Shown: positions 16,993-26,115 of the stretch, piece by piece | Layout: each line of letters starts with the position of its first letter | Numbering within the stretch: the stretch's first letter is position 1 | NCBI GenBank assembly: GCA_020627965.1 | Contig: JAHDFX010000009.1 | Span: 1 to 53,527, forward strand | Length of the DNA: 53,527 nucleotides | Direction of reading: 5' to 3' | Origin: Saprospiraceae bacterium | GTDB lineage: Bacteria; Bacteroidota; Bacteroidia; Chitinophagales; Saprospiraceae | Program-made: the position numbers and the translations under genes | The notes under the pieces: generated by a model | Told to the model about the DNA's origin: nothing | The model's input: only the letters and a program-made list of their open reading frames with translations | Databases searched by the model: none

Positions 16993-17014
16993 ACAGAAAT
17001 CCAAAACGAAAATT

Positions 17015-20000
17015 ATGAAAAACAAATTTATAAATTTCTCTCTTGCTTTACTATTCTGCTGCTTCGGCTTTCAGAATGTATATGCAGATATAACGAATCC
17101 AGCCGCAGCAGGTACATATACCTGTAACGGAGATGGCACAGTGACCATCAACGTTGAGGTAACATATATGTCTGCCTCTACTGAGTGGTTAGATTGTGTA
17201 ACAGTTACTTTCCCGGCAGGCTGGCAGTATGTAAGCAGTTCCGCTACCAGTGGAGGTGCTGATCTCAGTACAGTTGGTAGTAATGTGGCAGCCTTTGGTA
17301 ATGCAGCTTTTTGCCCGGCTGGTGATTCTGATTTTGGACCAATGGGAGGAAGCCCTGATAATTTTACTTTCATTATGACACCTCCGGCAGGATTCACAGA
17401 AGGAGATTGTACGACTGCTGCCGATGGTGACCCTATTTCTTTCACCTGGACATATGCCGGTGATGGTTATGGTAATGCTGGTGCGTCTTCTCCTGGCGTA
17501 AATGGAGGAGAGGCAACGACACAAACAGACTTAGTAGATGATGGTTCTACTGTTCCGCCTCCACCATGTGAAAGTGGTACTTTGGTGACTCCAAATCCTA
17601 TTGACGTGTGTCCGGGAGAAACGTTTGATTTTGAAGTTACAGGTGAAATCATTCCTACAGGTGGAGACTATTCACTACAGTTTGTTGCTGCAGGAGGAAC
17701 AGGAGGTACAGCCTCTGGCACTTTTACTATTGGTGGTGTACCAAACCCCTGGACCCTAGATGCTGGAGTTAATGGTATTCTCGCAGCGAACGGTTTAGCA
17801 GACCTTGTCGGTACATGGGAATTGACAGGTATAGCTGAAGACGCTAACGGAAGTCCTTGTACACCAACAACTGCTCCGCTTACAGTTAATTTTCTTGATC
17901 CTGCTGACCCTAATACTGCTAATGTTTGTACGATAGTTACAGATTGTATTGCGGGTACATTGAATACGCCCGGACCAGTAGATGCCTGCCCTGGAGATGT
18001 TATTGATTTTGGGCCTACAGGAACGACTGTTCCTACGGGAGGTGGTTTTGAAGTTAATTTTGACGGCACGACTACCGGGGGAACAGGAGGTTTAGCTGGT
18101 GGAGTTACGCTATTGACAGGTGTTACACCCCCATATTCTTTCGATGAAGACCTAAATGGTATACTTAGTAGCAATAGTCTTGCTGCATTTGCAGGTACAT
18201 GGCTGGTAACAGGTTATGTTACCGATGGGGCAGGAAACAGGTGTGATTCTACAGCTGTACTTACAGTTAATTTTCTTGATGCTGCTGATCCTGCATGTAG
18301 CGGTACGCCTGTATGTGATGCGAATCCTGATACACCTACTGCTGCCGCAAACTGTGGTGGTACAAGTCATGTGGTGACTTTTGGTGGAGCTTGTGCTTTA
18401 GCTTCTGCTCCTACGGCAGGCAGTACAGCCGGATTTACATTATTCTATGAAACTGATGGTGCCAATCTTATTGATGCCTCAGGCTATACAACAGGGGCAG
18501 ATATATTAGCTAATATCAATTCAGGAGCCGCAGGTGAGGTGATATTCTTTGGTGAAACTGGTGATTGTACTGGTATTACAAGTGGAGTACAGTTTGGTAA
18601 TATTACTTGTGATCCTATTACCTTAGATATATATGTAGTGCCTACAGAAGACGATGGTGCCGGAGGTACTGGTATTGACGGAACTTGTCCGATTTCTATA
18701 GTTACGATTACGATCAATCCTCAGCCACAGGCGCCCACTATTGTTCGCGATAATGCAACTTGTACTTATAGCTACGTATTTAATTGTGATGGTAGTGCAG
18801 GGGCAGTAACAGATGCCAGTGCAACGGTTTTGCCTGGATTAACTCCGGGGGATGCAGCAACTACAGTTGATGTAGATGTAACGAATTCTGCTGGATGTTC
18901 TGCAACTTATACAGGTCTGGCTGTTGAAGCTTGTCCTTTTGTTGGAATGTGTTCTATCACGCCAGACGCAGCAACAAGTATTGCCTGTGATGATGGTGGT
19001 ACAGCAGGTGATCCCGCTGATGATACATTTACATTTACGATTACGGTAAATGGTGCTAATACTATGCCTGGCGCTAGTGGAACGTTTAGTGACGACCAGG
19101 GCAATGCAAATGTAGCCTATGGTACAGCAGTCAACTATGGCCCATTCCCGATCAGTGGCGGAGATGTTACAATTAATTTCACGGACACAGATGATACTGG
19201 ATGTACTGGTATGATGATGGCAACAGCACCAATGACTTGCTCTAATGCCTGTATCGTTGATGGCGGAACATTATCTACAACCTCAGCAACTACGGTATGT
19301 GCGCTGGATGGCAATGCAGATATAATTGATGCAGTAGCAGGTGGGGATCAGGCAGGTGATAATTTTGGCTGGTTGATTACAGATGGGGCAACAGGAGATA
19401 TTTTATCAATGGGTGTTATGGCATCTGGTTCTGCTACCTTCTCTCCAGACTTAGAAGGCGCACCAGTTGGCACTTGTAATATTTATGTAATTGCTTGGAA
19501 TGGTAATTTGACAGGAGCTGACCAGGGTTCTAATATAAGCGGTATTACTAGTGATGAATGTTTTGACCTGAGCGATACTCCAATAGCAGTTACTCGCGAA
19601 GACTGTCCTGATGGTGTTACACTGAATCTAAGTGATCCTTGTAACTGTTTCTTCGGTATTGATACAGACGGAGACGGTATTAACAACCTGGCTCGTGCAG
19701 AAATTGTTGTTACACCTGGTGTTGCTCCTTACTCAGTAACTTCTTTGACTGGGGCTCAATTATACGATGATACAGGAGCGCCTTTAACTCAGGCAGGTAT
19801 TGCAGCTTTAATTAATGCGGCCGATCCAGGAACAGGTGTACCATTTAATTTCTATGTATACATTACTGCTGATGGAACATCCACTTACACTATGACAGTT
19901 GTTGATGCTGCTGGTGCTTCTGATGATGTCTCTGGTGGACCTTGTACAGTTTGTACTGGTGAGCCTATCCCAACAGCTTCGGAATGGGGTTTAATTATTC

Positions 20001-20296
20001 TTGCTCTAATTCTGTTAAGCTTTGGAGCAGTATTTATCCGTCAAACAGAAGGAAAAATGGCTGGAAATACTGGATTAAATCTGCCTATAGGCGATGGTAT
20101 TCGTATGCCTTTTGAGCGTCAACTTTATTTCAAAGCATTGCTTTGGACAGGTTTTATCGCTTGTATAGCGGCTATTTGCTCACTGCTTATTTATGGTGAA
20201 ATCACAATGACCGACATCGTTGGTTCTATTCTAGCTGCGCCGGTATTCACTTATTTAATGCATATATTCTTTATTGACGAAGCGTCAGAAAAATAA
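17015..20296 (+). CDS. Cys-rich surface protein with IPTASEWG sorting signal
   Basis: A 1093-residue exported protein. Signal peptide about 1-24 (ends NVYA). The ectodomain is rich in Gly, Thr, Asp and paired Cys, contains two tandem repeats of about 126 residues (185-310 and 311-436, each beginning C-x-x-GTL and with a CPG motif), and further Cys-bounded beta-type segments. At 985 begins IPTASEWGLIILALILLS, a close match to the IPTL-CTERM exosortase signal, followed by FIRQTEGK. Unlike a normal CTERM, about 80 residues remain, with two more hydrophobic spans (about 1038-1060 and 1066-1086). The exosortase gene begins on the next base after the stop, pointing to a dedicated enzyme-substrate pair. 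Confidence 0.85.
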   Translation: MKNKFINFSLALLFCCFGFQNVYADITNPAAAGTYTCNGDGTVTINVEVTYMSASTEWLDCVTVTFPAGWQYVSSSATSGGADLSTVGSNVAAFGNAAFCPAGDSDFGPMGGSPDNFTFIMTPPAGFTEGDCTTAADGDPISFTWTYAGDGYGNAGASSPGVNGGEATTQTDLVDDGSTVPPPPCESGTLVTPNPIDVCPGETFDFEVTGEIIPTGGDYSLQFVAAGGTGGTASGTFTIGGVPNPWTLDAGVNGILAANGLADLVGTWELTGIAEDANGSPCTPTTAPLTVNFLDPADPNTANVCTIVTDCIAGTLNTPGPVDACPGDVIDFGPTGTTVPTGGGFEVNFDGTTTGGTGGLAGGVTLLTGVTPPYSFDEDLNGILSSNSLAAFAGTWLVTGYVTDGAGNRCDSTAVLTVNFLDAADPACSGTPVCDANPDTPTAAANCGGTSHVVTFGGACALASAPTAGSTAGFTLFYETDGANLIDASGYTTGADILANINSGAAGEVIFFGETGDCTGITSGVQFGNITCDPITLDIYVVPTEDDGAGGTGIDGTCPISIVTITINPQPQAPTIVRDNATCTYSYVFNCDGSAGAVTDASATVLPGLTPGDAATTVDVDVTNSAGCSATYTGLAVEACPFVGMCSITPDAATSIACDDGGTAGDPADDTFTFTITVNGANTMPGASGTFSDDQGNANVAYGTAVNYGPFPISGGDVTINFTDTDDTGCTGMMMATAPMTCSNACIVDGGTLSTTSATTVCALDGNADIIDAVAGGDQAGDNFGWLITDGATGDILSMGVMASGSATFSPDLEGAPVGTCNIYVIAWNGNLTGADQGSNISGITSDECFDLSDTPIAVTREDCPDGVTLNLSDPCNCFFGIDTDGDGINNLARAEIVVTPGVAPYSVTSLTGAQLYDDTGAPLTQAGIAALINAADPGTGVPFNFYVYITADGTSTYTMTVVDAAGASDDVSGGPCTVCTGEPIPTASEWGLIILALILLSFGAVFIRQTEGKMAGNTGLNLPIGDGIRMPFERQLYFKALLWTGFIACIAAICSLLIYGEITMTDIVGSILAAPVFTYLMHIFFIDEASEK
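17567..18307 (+). repeat. two tandem coding repeats of about 126 codons
   Basis: Units at 17567-17944 and 17945 to about 18307 encode matching motifs: CPGETFDF and CPGDVIDF, PTGGDYSLQF and PTGGGFEVNF, NGILAANGLADLVGTW and NGILSSNSLAAFAGTW, LTVNFLDPADP and LTVNFLDAADP. The DNA copies have diverged, so the duplication is old. Confidence 0.75.
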
Positions 20297-20908
20297 ATGT
20301 CTAAGAAAACAAAAAAGAAGACTTCTGCCCCTTCTGCAAAATCAGGAGGGAAGAAAGTCGATAAGAAACCGATAAAGAAAAATTTCATGGAGGGGTGGCG
20401 TTCACGTTCACCCCTCCTGAAATTTCTTGCCTTTTTCGTTGCTTTTATGCTGGTGTTCTATGCTATTTATGTGTCTAAATGGTTCCAGGAAGGTCCCTTG
20501 GCAGCCATCATGAACTTTGATGCGAGTATTAGCAGCTTTTTGCTTAATTTACTAGGAATGGGAACTACAGCCGCTGGAGATACTGTCGGCAGAGGTGATT
20601 TTTCAGTAAGTATAGAAGGTGGATGTGATGGTATAGAGGCAATCGCTATTTTTGCGGGCGCTGTACTGGCTTATCCCAAACCATTTGCAAGAAAGTATAA
20701 AGGCATTGTAATAGGAGTTATATTTTTATTGGTGATGAATATTGTCAGAATCATGACCTTATACATCACTGGGGTTTATGCTCCCATGTTGTTTGATATT
20801 ATGCATGTTGATGTTTGGCAGGTTATTTTTATTGCACTCGCAATTGGTTGCTGGCTGGTATGGATGCAATCGGTCATAAAATATGAACGGGCAAATGAAG
20901 CAAGTTAA
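20297..20908 (+). CDS. exosortase (XrtH-like)
   Basis: A 203-residue multi-span protein of the exosortase/archaeosortase family, which cuts C-terminal sorting signals and probably transfers the protein to an anchor. The invariant triad is present: Cys110 in EGGCDGIEA, Arg151 in VMNIVRIM, and His170 in IMHVDVWQ. Hydrophobic spans lie at about 42-60, 112-126, 136-158 and 174-191. The N-terminus is a Lys-rich cytoplasmic extension (MSKKTKKKTS). Pairing with an IPTxxEWG substrate suggests the exosortase H class, a family name I give from memory. The ATG follows the substrate's TAA without a gap, and the 3' end overlaps the next membrane protein gene by 26 bases. Confidence 0.88.
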   Translation: MSKKTKKKTSAPSAKSGGKKVDKKPIKKNFMEGWRSRSPLLKFLAFFVAFMLVFYAIYVSKWFQEGPLAAIMNFDASISSFLLNLLGMGTTAAGDTVGRGDFSVSIEGGCDGIEAIAIFAGAVLAYPKPFARKYKGIVIGVIFLLVMNIVRIMTLYITGVYAPMLFDIMHVDVWQVIFIALAIGCWLVWMQSVIKYERANEAS

Positions 20909-21554
20909 TCCAATATTTCTTCTTGTTGGCAAGTTTTTATTGATCTTCACCGTTGTAGCAGTAGGTTTATACTACGCTGGGTTCAATAAAGCATATACGT
21001 ATATTTTAGGTAATAGTGTAAAAGCCGTTTACGATGATAAAAAGTATGGGAAAAGTGGACTGACAGATGTCCTACTCCCCGGAGAAGACAATAATAAAAC
21101 GGATGAATTAAGAATATTCCTGCTTGATACAGAAGAAATTGCCAGGATCAAACAGGCAAGGGCAGCGGGGCAGCAGACAGGAGCTTTTCGCCCTCAGCTT
21201 ATTCAGGTCAATATTTGGGATCACGCAGGCTTATTTTTGGTATTCTTTATTGCTTTAGTGATTGCATCTGCCACCAACTGGAAGCGGGCTTTAATAACTT
21301 TAGGTATAGGCTTGCTTATTTTACATGTATTTTTTGTTTGGAAAACGGGGCTTAGAGTATACTTTGAATTTTACCATCAAGGGATTGGTGGTGTAGAGCC
21401 GGGTTCGTTTTGGAAAGGAATAACTGGTTTCCTACATAATTTTTTCAAACTATTGAATGCAAATTTGTTTATAGTTATCATACTATGGTTGTTATTAGCT
21501 TTTCGGATTGATGATTTTCAGAAATTTGCTCAAAAACTGTTTCCTTCTGAATAA
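20883..21554 (+). CDS. four-span membrane protein linked to exosortase
   Basis: A 223-residue protein with hydrophobic segments at about 10-30, 115-133, 137-158 and 195-215. Between spans one and two is an extracytoplasmic loop of about 80 residues with charged, non-repetitive sequence. I recognise no enzyme motif. Overlap with the exosortase gene indicates coupled translation; proteins of this kind accompany exosortase H loci, as far as I recall. Function is unknown; accessory or anchor-handling roles are possible. A second ATG at 20895 is an alternative start. Confidence 0.75.
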   Translation: MNGQMKQVNPIFLLVGKFLLIFTVVAVGLYYAGFNKAYTYILGNSVKAVYDDKKYGKSGLTDVLLPGEDNNKTDELRIFLLDTEEIARIKQARAAGQQTGAFRPQLIQVNIWDHAGLFLVFFIALVIASATNWKRALITLGIGLLILHVFFVWKTGLRVYFEFYHQGIGGVEPGSFWKGITGFLHNFFKLLNANLFIVIILWLLLAFRIDDFQKFAQKLFPSE

Positions 21555-21581
21555 GCTTTTATTAAAAAAACTCACACTAAA

Positions 21582-21610
21582 GGTATGCTCAAAAATTGTT
21601 TGAACATACT
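21582..21610 (+). terminator. hairpin between exosortase operon and OmpA gene
   Basis: GGTATGCTCAAA (21582-21593) pairs with TTTGAACATACT (21599-21610) at 10 of 12 positions around loop AATTG. No T run follows. It may weaken read-through from the exosortase operon or shape the OmpA leader. Confidence 0.35.
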
Positions 21611-21637
21611 ATTAAACTGGTATCAAAACATATTGAA

Positions 21638-23509
21638 ATGAAGCATCTACAGGGCTTTGGTTTCTTTTGGCTTTGCCTTGCTTTTAATATTCAAGGTTAT
21701 ACACAGCCTTTGGAAAAACCTGTTGTTGGTGATGTAGAAACTGATATTGCCGTAAGAAATTTGTATGAATTGAATTCTGGAAAGCTTGATTTCAGCCCTA
21801 TGTTCTACAGGAATGGGTTGGTATTTGTATCTACAAGAAATTCGTCAACTGCTGGCAATACCGATCCTGCCATCAATGAACTTTTCATGGACTTATACTA
21901 TGCGCCATTAGATAAAAATGGGTTTTCTTCGGTACAAAATTTTTCATCATTTATTAACACGACTTACCACGAAGGGCCTGCAACTTTTGACAAAGCAGGT
22001 AATACAATGTTTTTTACCAGAAATACTTTCCGAAAAGGTAGAATAGGCTTTATTGGCAAGCGGAGCTCTAAACTGAAAATTTATTCGGCTGACAAGAGTA
22101 TAGACTGGGGAAATGTTCAGGAATTATCTTTTAATGATGATCGTTATAATTATTGTCACCCTGCACTTTCTGCTGATGGACGCTATTTATACCTTTCTTC
22201 AGATTGCCCCGGAGGCTATGGTGGGCATGATTTATATGTTTCTGAATATCGAGATGGAAATTGGCAAAAACCTGTCAATCTTGGACCTGAAATAAATACA
22301 GATGGCAATGAATTATTTCCTTTTATACATAATGATGGAACATTGTATTTTGCCTCTAATGGTCATTTGGGTTATGGTGGGCTTGATATTTACTATAGTT
22401 TTAAAAATAAAACTGGTGAAAACCAGTGGAGCGAACCCGAAAACATCAGAAGTCCTTTTAATTCCCGTCAGGATGATTTTGGCTTTATCCTGAATATAGA
22501 TAAAACACGAGGTTATTTTTCTTCCAATCGGGCAGGCGGTATGGGTGGAGATGATATATACGCATTTTCAGGAAATGTACTGTTTGGGCCTCCTCCTGTA
22601 GAAAAAAGAGAACTAGCGATTAAAGTGATAGAAAAAAAGACAGGAAAGTCAATTCCCGGAGTTAACATTGCGCTAGAGCGCTGCACAGATGGTATAAACC
22701 CGAACTCAGGCAGCAAAATTACAGGATCTGGTGGCAATGTTCGTTATCGGGTCATTTGTGATGAATTGTATTGTCTGGTAGCGGAGAAAAGCGGTATGTT
22801 CACAACTCAAAAAACTTTTAATTTAGCTAATTGCGAATCTACAGAGATCGAACTTGAAATGGATTATCGGCTTGCGTTTTTCTTTGGCAAATTGAAAGAC
22901 AGCAGAGGAGGTTATATGAGCGATGCTCATATAACATTGGTAAACGATTGTACCGGAGAACATACAGAAACATTGACCAATGAAAAAGGATACTTTATAC
23001 TGAAGGGAGATTGCTCATGCTCTTATACAATCACAATTAAAAAAGATGGTATGCAAACGCTGACAGAAAAAATAGGTGAAGATTGTAATGGCAATGTAGC
23101 CATAAACCTTAAAATGGAAGAATTAGATTTTTCATACCAGATCGGACAAGTGAAAACTTTAGAAAACTTACATTTCAAGTATGCTGAATGGAAAGTAAGC
23201 CCTGAAGCTGAAAAGGCGCTGGAACCTTTAATAATTGCAATGACAGAAAATTCTAACATGAAGATAGAAATAGCTTGTCATACAGATGCTCGGGGCGACG
23301 ACATGTATAATTTACAATTATCGCAGAAACGAGCAGAGTCAGTCAGGCAATATTTGATCGGGAAAGGCATTGAAGCAGTCCGTTTAACTGCAAAAGGATA
23401 TGGTGAAACTCAGTTGCTCAATACTTGCTCCAATGGGGTAAGATGTTCAGAAGAAGAACATCAACGCAACCGTCGGGCTGAATTTAAAGTCTTGTATTTA
23501 GGACAATAA
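21638..23509 (+). CDS. OmpA-family protein with PD40 repeats
   Basis: A 623-residue envelope protein. Signal peptide about 1-20 (MKHLQGFGFFWLCLAF). PD40/WD40-like beta-propeller repeats follow (HPALSADGRYLYLSSDCPGG, GHDLYVSE, GYGGLDIYYS, GGDDIYAF), then two carboxypeptidase-regulatory-like modules (about 320-490) and a C-terminal OmpA domain (about 505-620) with CHTDARGDDMYN and LSQKRAESV. The last part shares a Cys pair and SEEEHQRNRR with the OmpA protein at 5315. Similar proteins are common in Bacteroidota near gliding/T9SS parts. I chose ATG 21638 for its signal peptide; the frame also extends to a TTG at 21596. A terminator follows at 23545. Confidence 0.88.
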   Translation: MKHLQGFGFFWLCLAFNIQGYTQPLEKPVVGDVETDIAVRNLYELNSGKLDFSPMFYRNGLVFVSTRNSSTAGNTDPAINELFMDLYYAPLDKNGFSSVQNFSSFINTTYHEGPATFDKAGNTMFFTRNTFRKGRIGFIGKRSSKLKIYSADKSIDWGNVQELSFNDDRYNYCHPALSADGRYLYLSSDCPGGYGGHDLYVSEYRDGNWQKPVNLGPEINTDGNELFPFIHNDGTLYFASNGHLGYGGLDIYYSFKNKTGENQWSEPENIRSPFNSRQDDFGFILNIDKTRGYFSSNRAGGMGGDDIYAFSGNVLFGPPPVEKRELAIKVIEKKTGKSIPGVNIALERCTDGINPNSGSKITGSGGNVRYRVICDELYCLVAEKSGMFTTQKTFNLANCESTEIELEMDYRLAFFFGKLKDSRGGYMSDAHITLVNDCTGEHTETLTNEKGYFILKGDCSCSYTITIKKDGMQTLTEKIGEDCNGNVAINLKMEELDFSYQIGQVKTLENLHFKYAEWKVSPEAEKALEPLIIAMTENSNMKIEIACHTDARGDDMYNLQLSQKRAESVRQYLIGKGIEAVRLTAKGYGETQLLNTCSNGVRCSEEEHQRNRRAEFKVLYLGQ

Positions 23510-23544
23510 CTTCAAGAATTAAGATTTTGGTTTCATTTGGTTTT

Positions 23545-23577
23545 AACCCTCACTCTTTTTTTTGAGTGGGGGTTTTT
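23545..23577 (+). terminator. Rho-independent terminator after the OmpA/PD40 gene
   Basis: AACCCTCACTC pairs with GAGTGGGGGTT around an 8-T loop and is followed by TTTTT. Stem of about 10-11 pairs with one mismatch or wobble. Confidence 0.85.
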
Positions 23578-23604
23578 CTATTTTGTGCTGAAAATTAAGA
23601 TAAA

Positions 23605-24504
23605 ATGAAATTAGCTGTTATTGATCTGGGAACCAACACCTTTCATCTATTAATTGTACAACCTGCTGCAAATGGTCAGTTTGAAGAATGTTTTCGTAAA
23701 CGCGTTTTTGTACAATTAGCAGAAGATGGCATAGAGAAAATTGGGGAAAAAGCCTTTGAACGAGGACTCAACACCCTCAAAGAATATAAAAAAATATTAG
23801 ATGAACATGGTGTAGAAAAAGTTCAGGCTTTCGGGACTGCCGCTTTACGTCGAGCTAATAATGCAAGTGAGTTTCGGGCTGCTATCAAAAAAGCAACAGG
23901 TATTGAAGTGGAGGTAATAAGCGGCAATGCAGAAGCTCAATTGATTACCAAAGGCGTGCGTCAGGCGGTGCCATTTGGTAAGCAAACAGTACTGATAATG
24001 GATATTGGTGGTGGCAGTGTTGAATTTATTCTGGCCAATGATGAAGAAATTTTCTGGGCACAAAGTTTCCAGGTTGGGGTAGCCGTATTACATCATGAAT
24101 TTCATAAAAGTGACCCCATTGACAAAACGGAAATTCAAAAAACAGAAGCTTTTCTGGATGAACAACTTCAACCTCTCTGGCAAATATTACAAAAATATAG
24201 CCCGGACATACTGGTTGGAGCGTCAGGAACATTTGATGTATTGGAGGCTATGTTGATCGAACACAAACCCGACCCTTTACATACGATGATCCAGGCAAAA
24301 GACTTTTACCCTATTCATGACAAAATTGTTGCTGCTACACTTGCTGAACGTCTCAAAATGGATAAACTCCCCAGTCAAAGAGCTAAATTGATTGTTATTG
24401 CTTTGATTTTGATAAAAACTGTTTTACAACACATTGAAATAGAAAAAATAGCTGTATCCATGTATGCGATGAAGGAAGGTATGCTGGCAGAAATGATGAA
24501 ATAA
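23605..24504 (+). CDS. Ppx/GppA-family exopolyphosphatase
   Basis: A 299-residue ASKHA-fold phosphatase that removes terminal phosphate from polyphosphate or converts pppGpp to ppGpp; the short form without the C-terminal HD domain is typical of Bacteroidota. Phosphate-loop signatures are AVIDLGTNTFHLLIV (residues 4-18), FGTAALRRANN, and MDIGGGSVEF. Substrate choice between polyphosphate and pppGpp cannot be settled from sequence. It starts 28 bases after a terminator, so it has its own promoter. No ppk gene is adjacent. Confidence 0.9.
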   Translation: MKLAVIDLGTNTFHLLIVQPAANGQFEECFRKRVFVQLAEDGIEKIGEKAFERGLNTLKEYKKILDEHGVEKVQAFGTAALRRANNASEFRAAIKKATGIEVEVISGNAEAQLITKGVRQAVPFGKQTVLIMDIGGGSVEFILANDEEIFWAQSFQVGVAVLHHEFHKSDPIDKTEIQKTEAFLDEQLQPLWQILQKYSPDILVGASGTFDVLEAMLIEHKPDPLHTMIQAKDFYPIHDKIVAATLAERLKMDKLPSQRAKLIVIALILIKTVLQHIEIEKIAVSMYAMKEGMLAEMMK

Positions 24505-24843
24505 ACTTTATCAGCATAAAGTCTAATAAAAAGGTGATACCCTAAAATAACCTCGATTTCCTCCAAAACCTAATGGTCGACTGGGCATCACCTCTGGATA
24601 ATGGTTGGTTGTTTTTTGGACAATTCACCAAAACCATTCTTTACACAATATTAAAAGTGCGGATAAATAAGACAGCGATCAAAAAATTTAACACTCAAAT
24701 TCTCTAAATCTTACAATGAGGAGCTATTTATACCAATTTTAACACTTCCTTAGTAATAATTCGATACATTTAAAGCATCATTATTTACATTAAACACGTT
24801 CTAAAATTGTACTACACATAAAAAAAATGTAATTTTGCGAGCT
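24505..24843. other. intergenic region before bamD
   Basis: No gene. A short hairpin ACTTTAT/ATAAAGT (24505-24522) follows ppx. AGGTGATACCC (24532-24542) is complementary at 10 of 11 bases to GGGCATCACCT (24583-24593) with a 40-base loop. The bamD promoter lies at the right end (24807-24837). Confidence 0.5.
24807..24837 (+). promoter_or_regulatory. predicted bamD promoter, near-leaderless
   Basis: TTG (24807-24809), 20 bases, TAATTTTG (24830-24837), exact consensus at ideal spacing. The box ends 6 bases before the ATG at 24844, so transcription should begin within a few bases of the start codon. Confidence 0.65.
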
Positions 24844-25668
24844 ATGTGGAAATCATACTTTTCAAACATTCTCTTGGTATTTGTTGCTTTTACCTTGGTT
24901 TCATTAATTTCTTCCTGTAGCAGCGACTTTGAAAAAATTCGTAAACAGGACGATTTTGGCTTGAAATATAAAAGAGCCATGGAATACTATGAGCAAGGCG
25001 ATTTTTATAAAACACAGGTATTACTGGAACAGGTGATGCCGTTTTATAAGAACAAGGAAGAAATTGAGGATATTTATTTTACTTATGCCAATACGCACTA
25101 CAAAATGAACAAATTCATTCTTGGAGCGTATTACTTTAAGAACTTTGCTACAACATTTCCTAATAGCAAATATGAGGAAGAAGCAAGCTTCATGGCGGCT
25201 TATTCTAATTATAAGGTTTCGCCTAAATATAGATTAGACCAAACCTATACCGACAAAGCCATTGATGCTATGCAATTATTCATCAATACACACCCTGATA
25301 GCGAACGTATACCGGAGTGTAATCGCCTTATAGATGAATTGCGTCGCAAAAAAGAATTAAAAGCATTTGCACAGGCAGATTTATACTTCAAATTAAATGA
25401 TTATAAAGCAGCTCGTCATACCTATCAGTCGGTATTAAAAGATTATCCCGATGCATTGGAGGCAGAACGGGCACGTTTTATGATTGTAAAATCAGACTAT
25501 AAGCTGGCTCAGAATAGTATTGAGCTAACTCAGATCGAACGTTTTCAGGATGCAGTAGAGTCTTACAAAGACTTTATAGATCGCTATCCTTCCAGCGAAT
25601 ATTCTAAAGAAGCTCAGGATTTATACAACTCTTCTTTGGAACGGATAGAACGTTTAAGCACAGAATAA
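24844..25668 (+). CDS. bamD: outer membrane assembly lipoprotein BamD
   Basis: A 274-residue lipoprotein of the BAM complex, which works with BamA to fold outer membrane barrels. The signal ends in the lipobox LISSC with lipidated Cys25, and five TPR-type helix pairs follow (for example YEQGDFYKTQVLLEQVMPFY and YFKLNDYKAARHTYQSVLKD). I chose ATG 24844 because the predicted promoter occupies the bases just before it, which excludes a TTG at 24835. It is followed by rpoZ and coaBC in the order typical of Bacteroidota. Confidence 0.92.
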   Translation: MWKSYFSNILLVFVAFTLVSLISSCSSDFEKIRKQDDFGLKYKRAMEYYEQGDFYKTQVLLEQVMPFYKNKEEIEDIYFTYANTHYKMNKFILGAYYFKNFATTFPNSKYEEEASFMAAYSNYKVSPKYRLDQTYTDKAIDAMQLFINTHPDSERIPECNRLIDELRRKKELKAFAQADLYFKLNDYKAARHTYQSVLKDYPDALEAERARFMIVKSDYKLAQNSIELTQIERFQDAVESYKDFIDRYPSSEYSKEAQDLYNSSLERIERLSTE

Positions 25669-25705
25669 TTGAAAATAATCAGGAAGATAATAACATAACA
25701 ATAAT

Positions 25706-26071
25706 ATGGATATTAAAAAAAGAGCACAAGGTTTACCGGCAAACATAGAGCCGCAAAATGTTATGGATTTTGTAGAAGATACAGGTAATATCTACGAATC
25801 TCTAGCTGTTATCTCTATTCGTTCAAACCAAATTTCTAGAGCTCTCAAAGAAGAGCTTCTGGCTAAATTGGAAGAATTTGCCGTAGCCAATGAAAATCTT
25901 GAAGAAATTCACGAGAACAAAGAGCAAATCGAAATTTCCCGTTTCTATGAGCGTCTCCCAAATCCAGCGCTTATCGCTACTCACGAATATATGAATGATC
26001 AATTACACCATCGCTATCGTGAAGATGATGGGAAAACTAAAGTAGGCAAAAATACACGTGTTTATCACTAA
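25706..26071 (+). CDS. rpoZ: RNA polymerase omega subunit (Bacteroidota type)
   Basis: A 121-residue small subunit that helps RNA polymerase assembly. The core YESLAVISIRSNQISRALKEELLAKLEEF (residues about 30-58) corresponds to the conserved omega helix region that contacts the beta-prime subunit. Longer than enterobacterial omega, as usual in this phylum. It lies 37 bases after bamD, probably the same transcript, and a strong terminator follows before coaBC. Confidence 0.85.
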   Translation: MDIKKRAQGLPANIEPQNVMDFVEDTGNIYESLAVISIRSNQISRALKEELLAKLEEFAVANENLEEIHENKEQIEISRFYERLPNPALIATHEYMNDQLHHRYREDDGKTKVGKNTRVYH

Positions 26072-26115
26072 AAATACACTGTATTCAATAAAGTCTTACA
26101 ATCGACAAAAACATA

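Noticed and set aside
17071-19686. Several minus-strand frames across the 1093-residue protein
   Set aside because: They arise from the Gly/Thr-rich codon pattern of the real gene and lack start signals.
21596-21637. TTG start of the OmpA/PD40 protein
   Set aside because: It would put 14 residues before a clear signal peptide and begins inside a hairpin arm.
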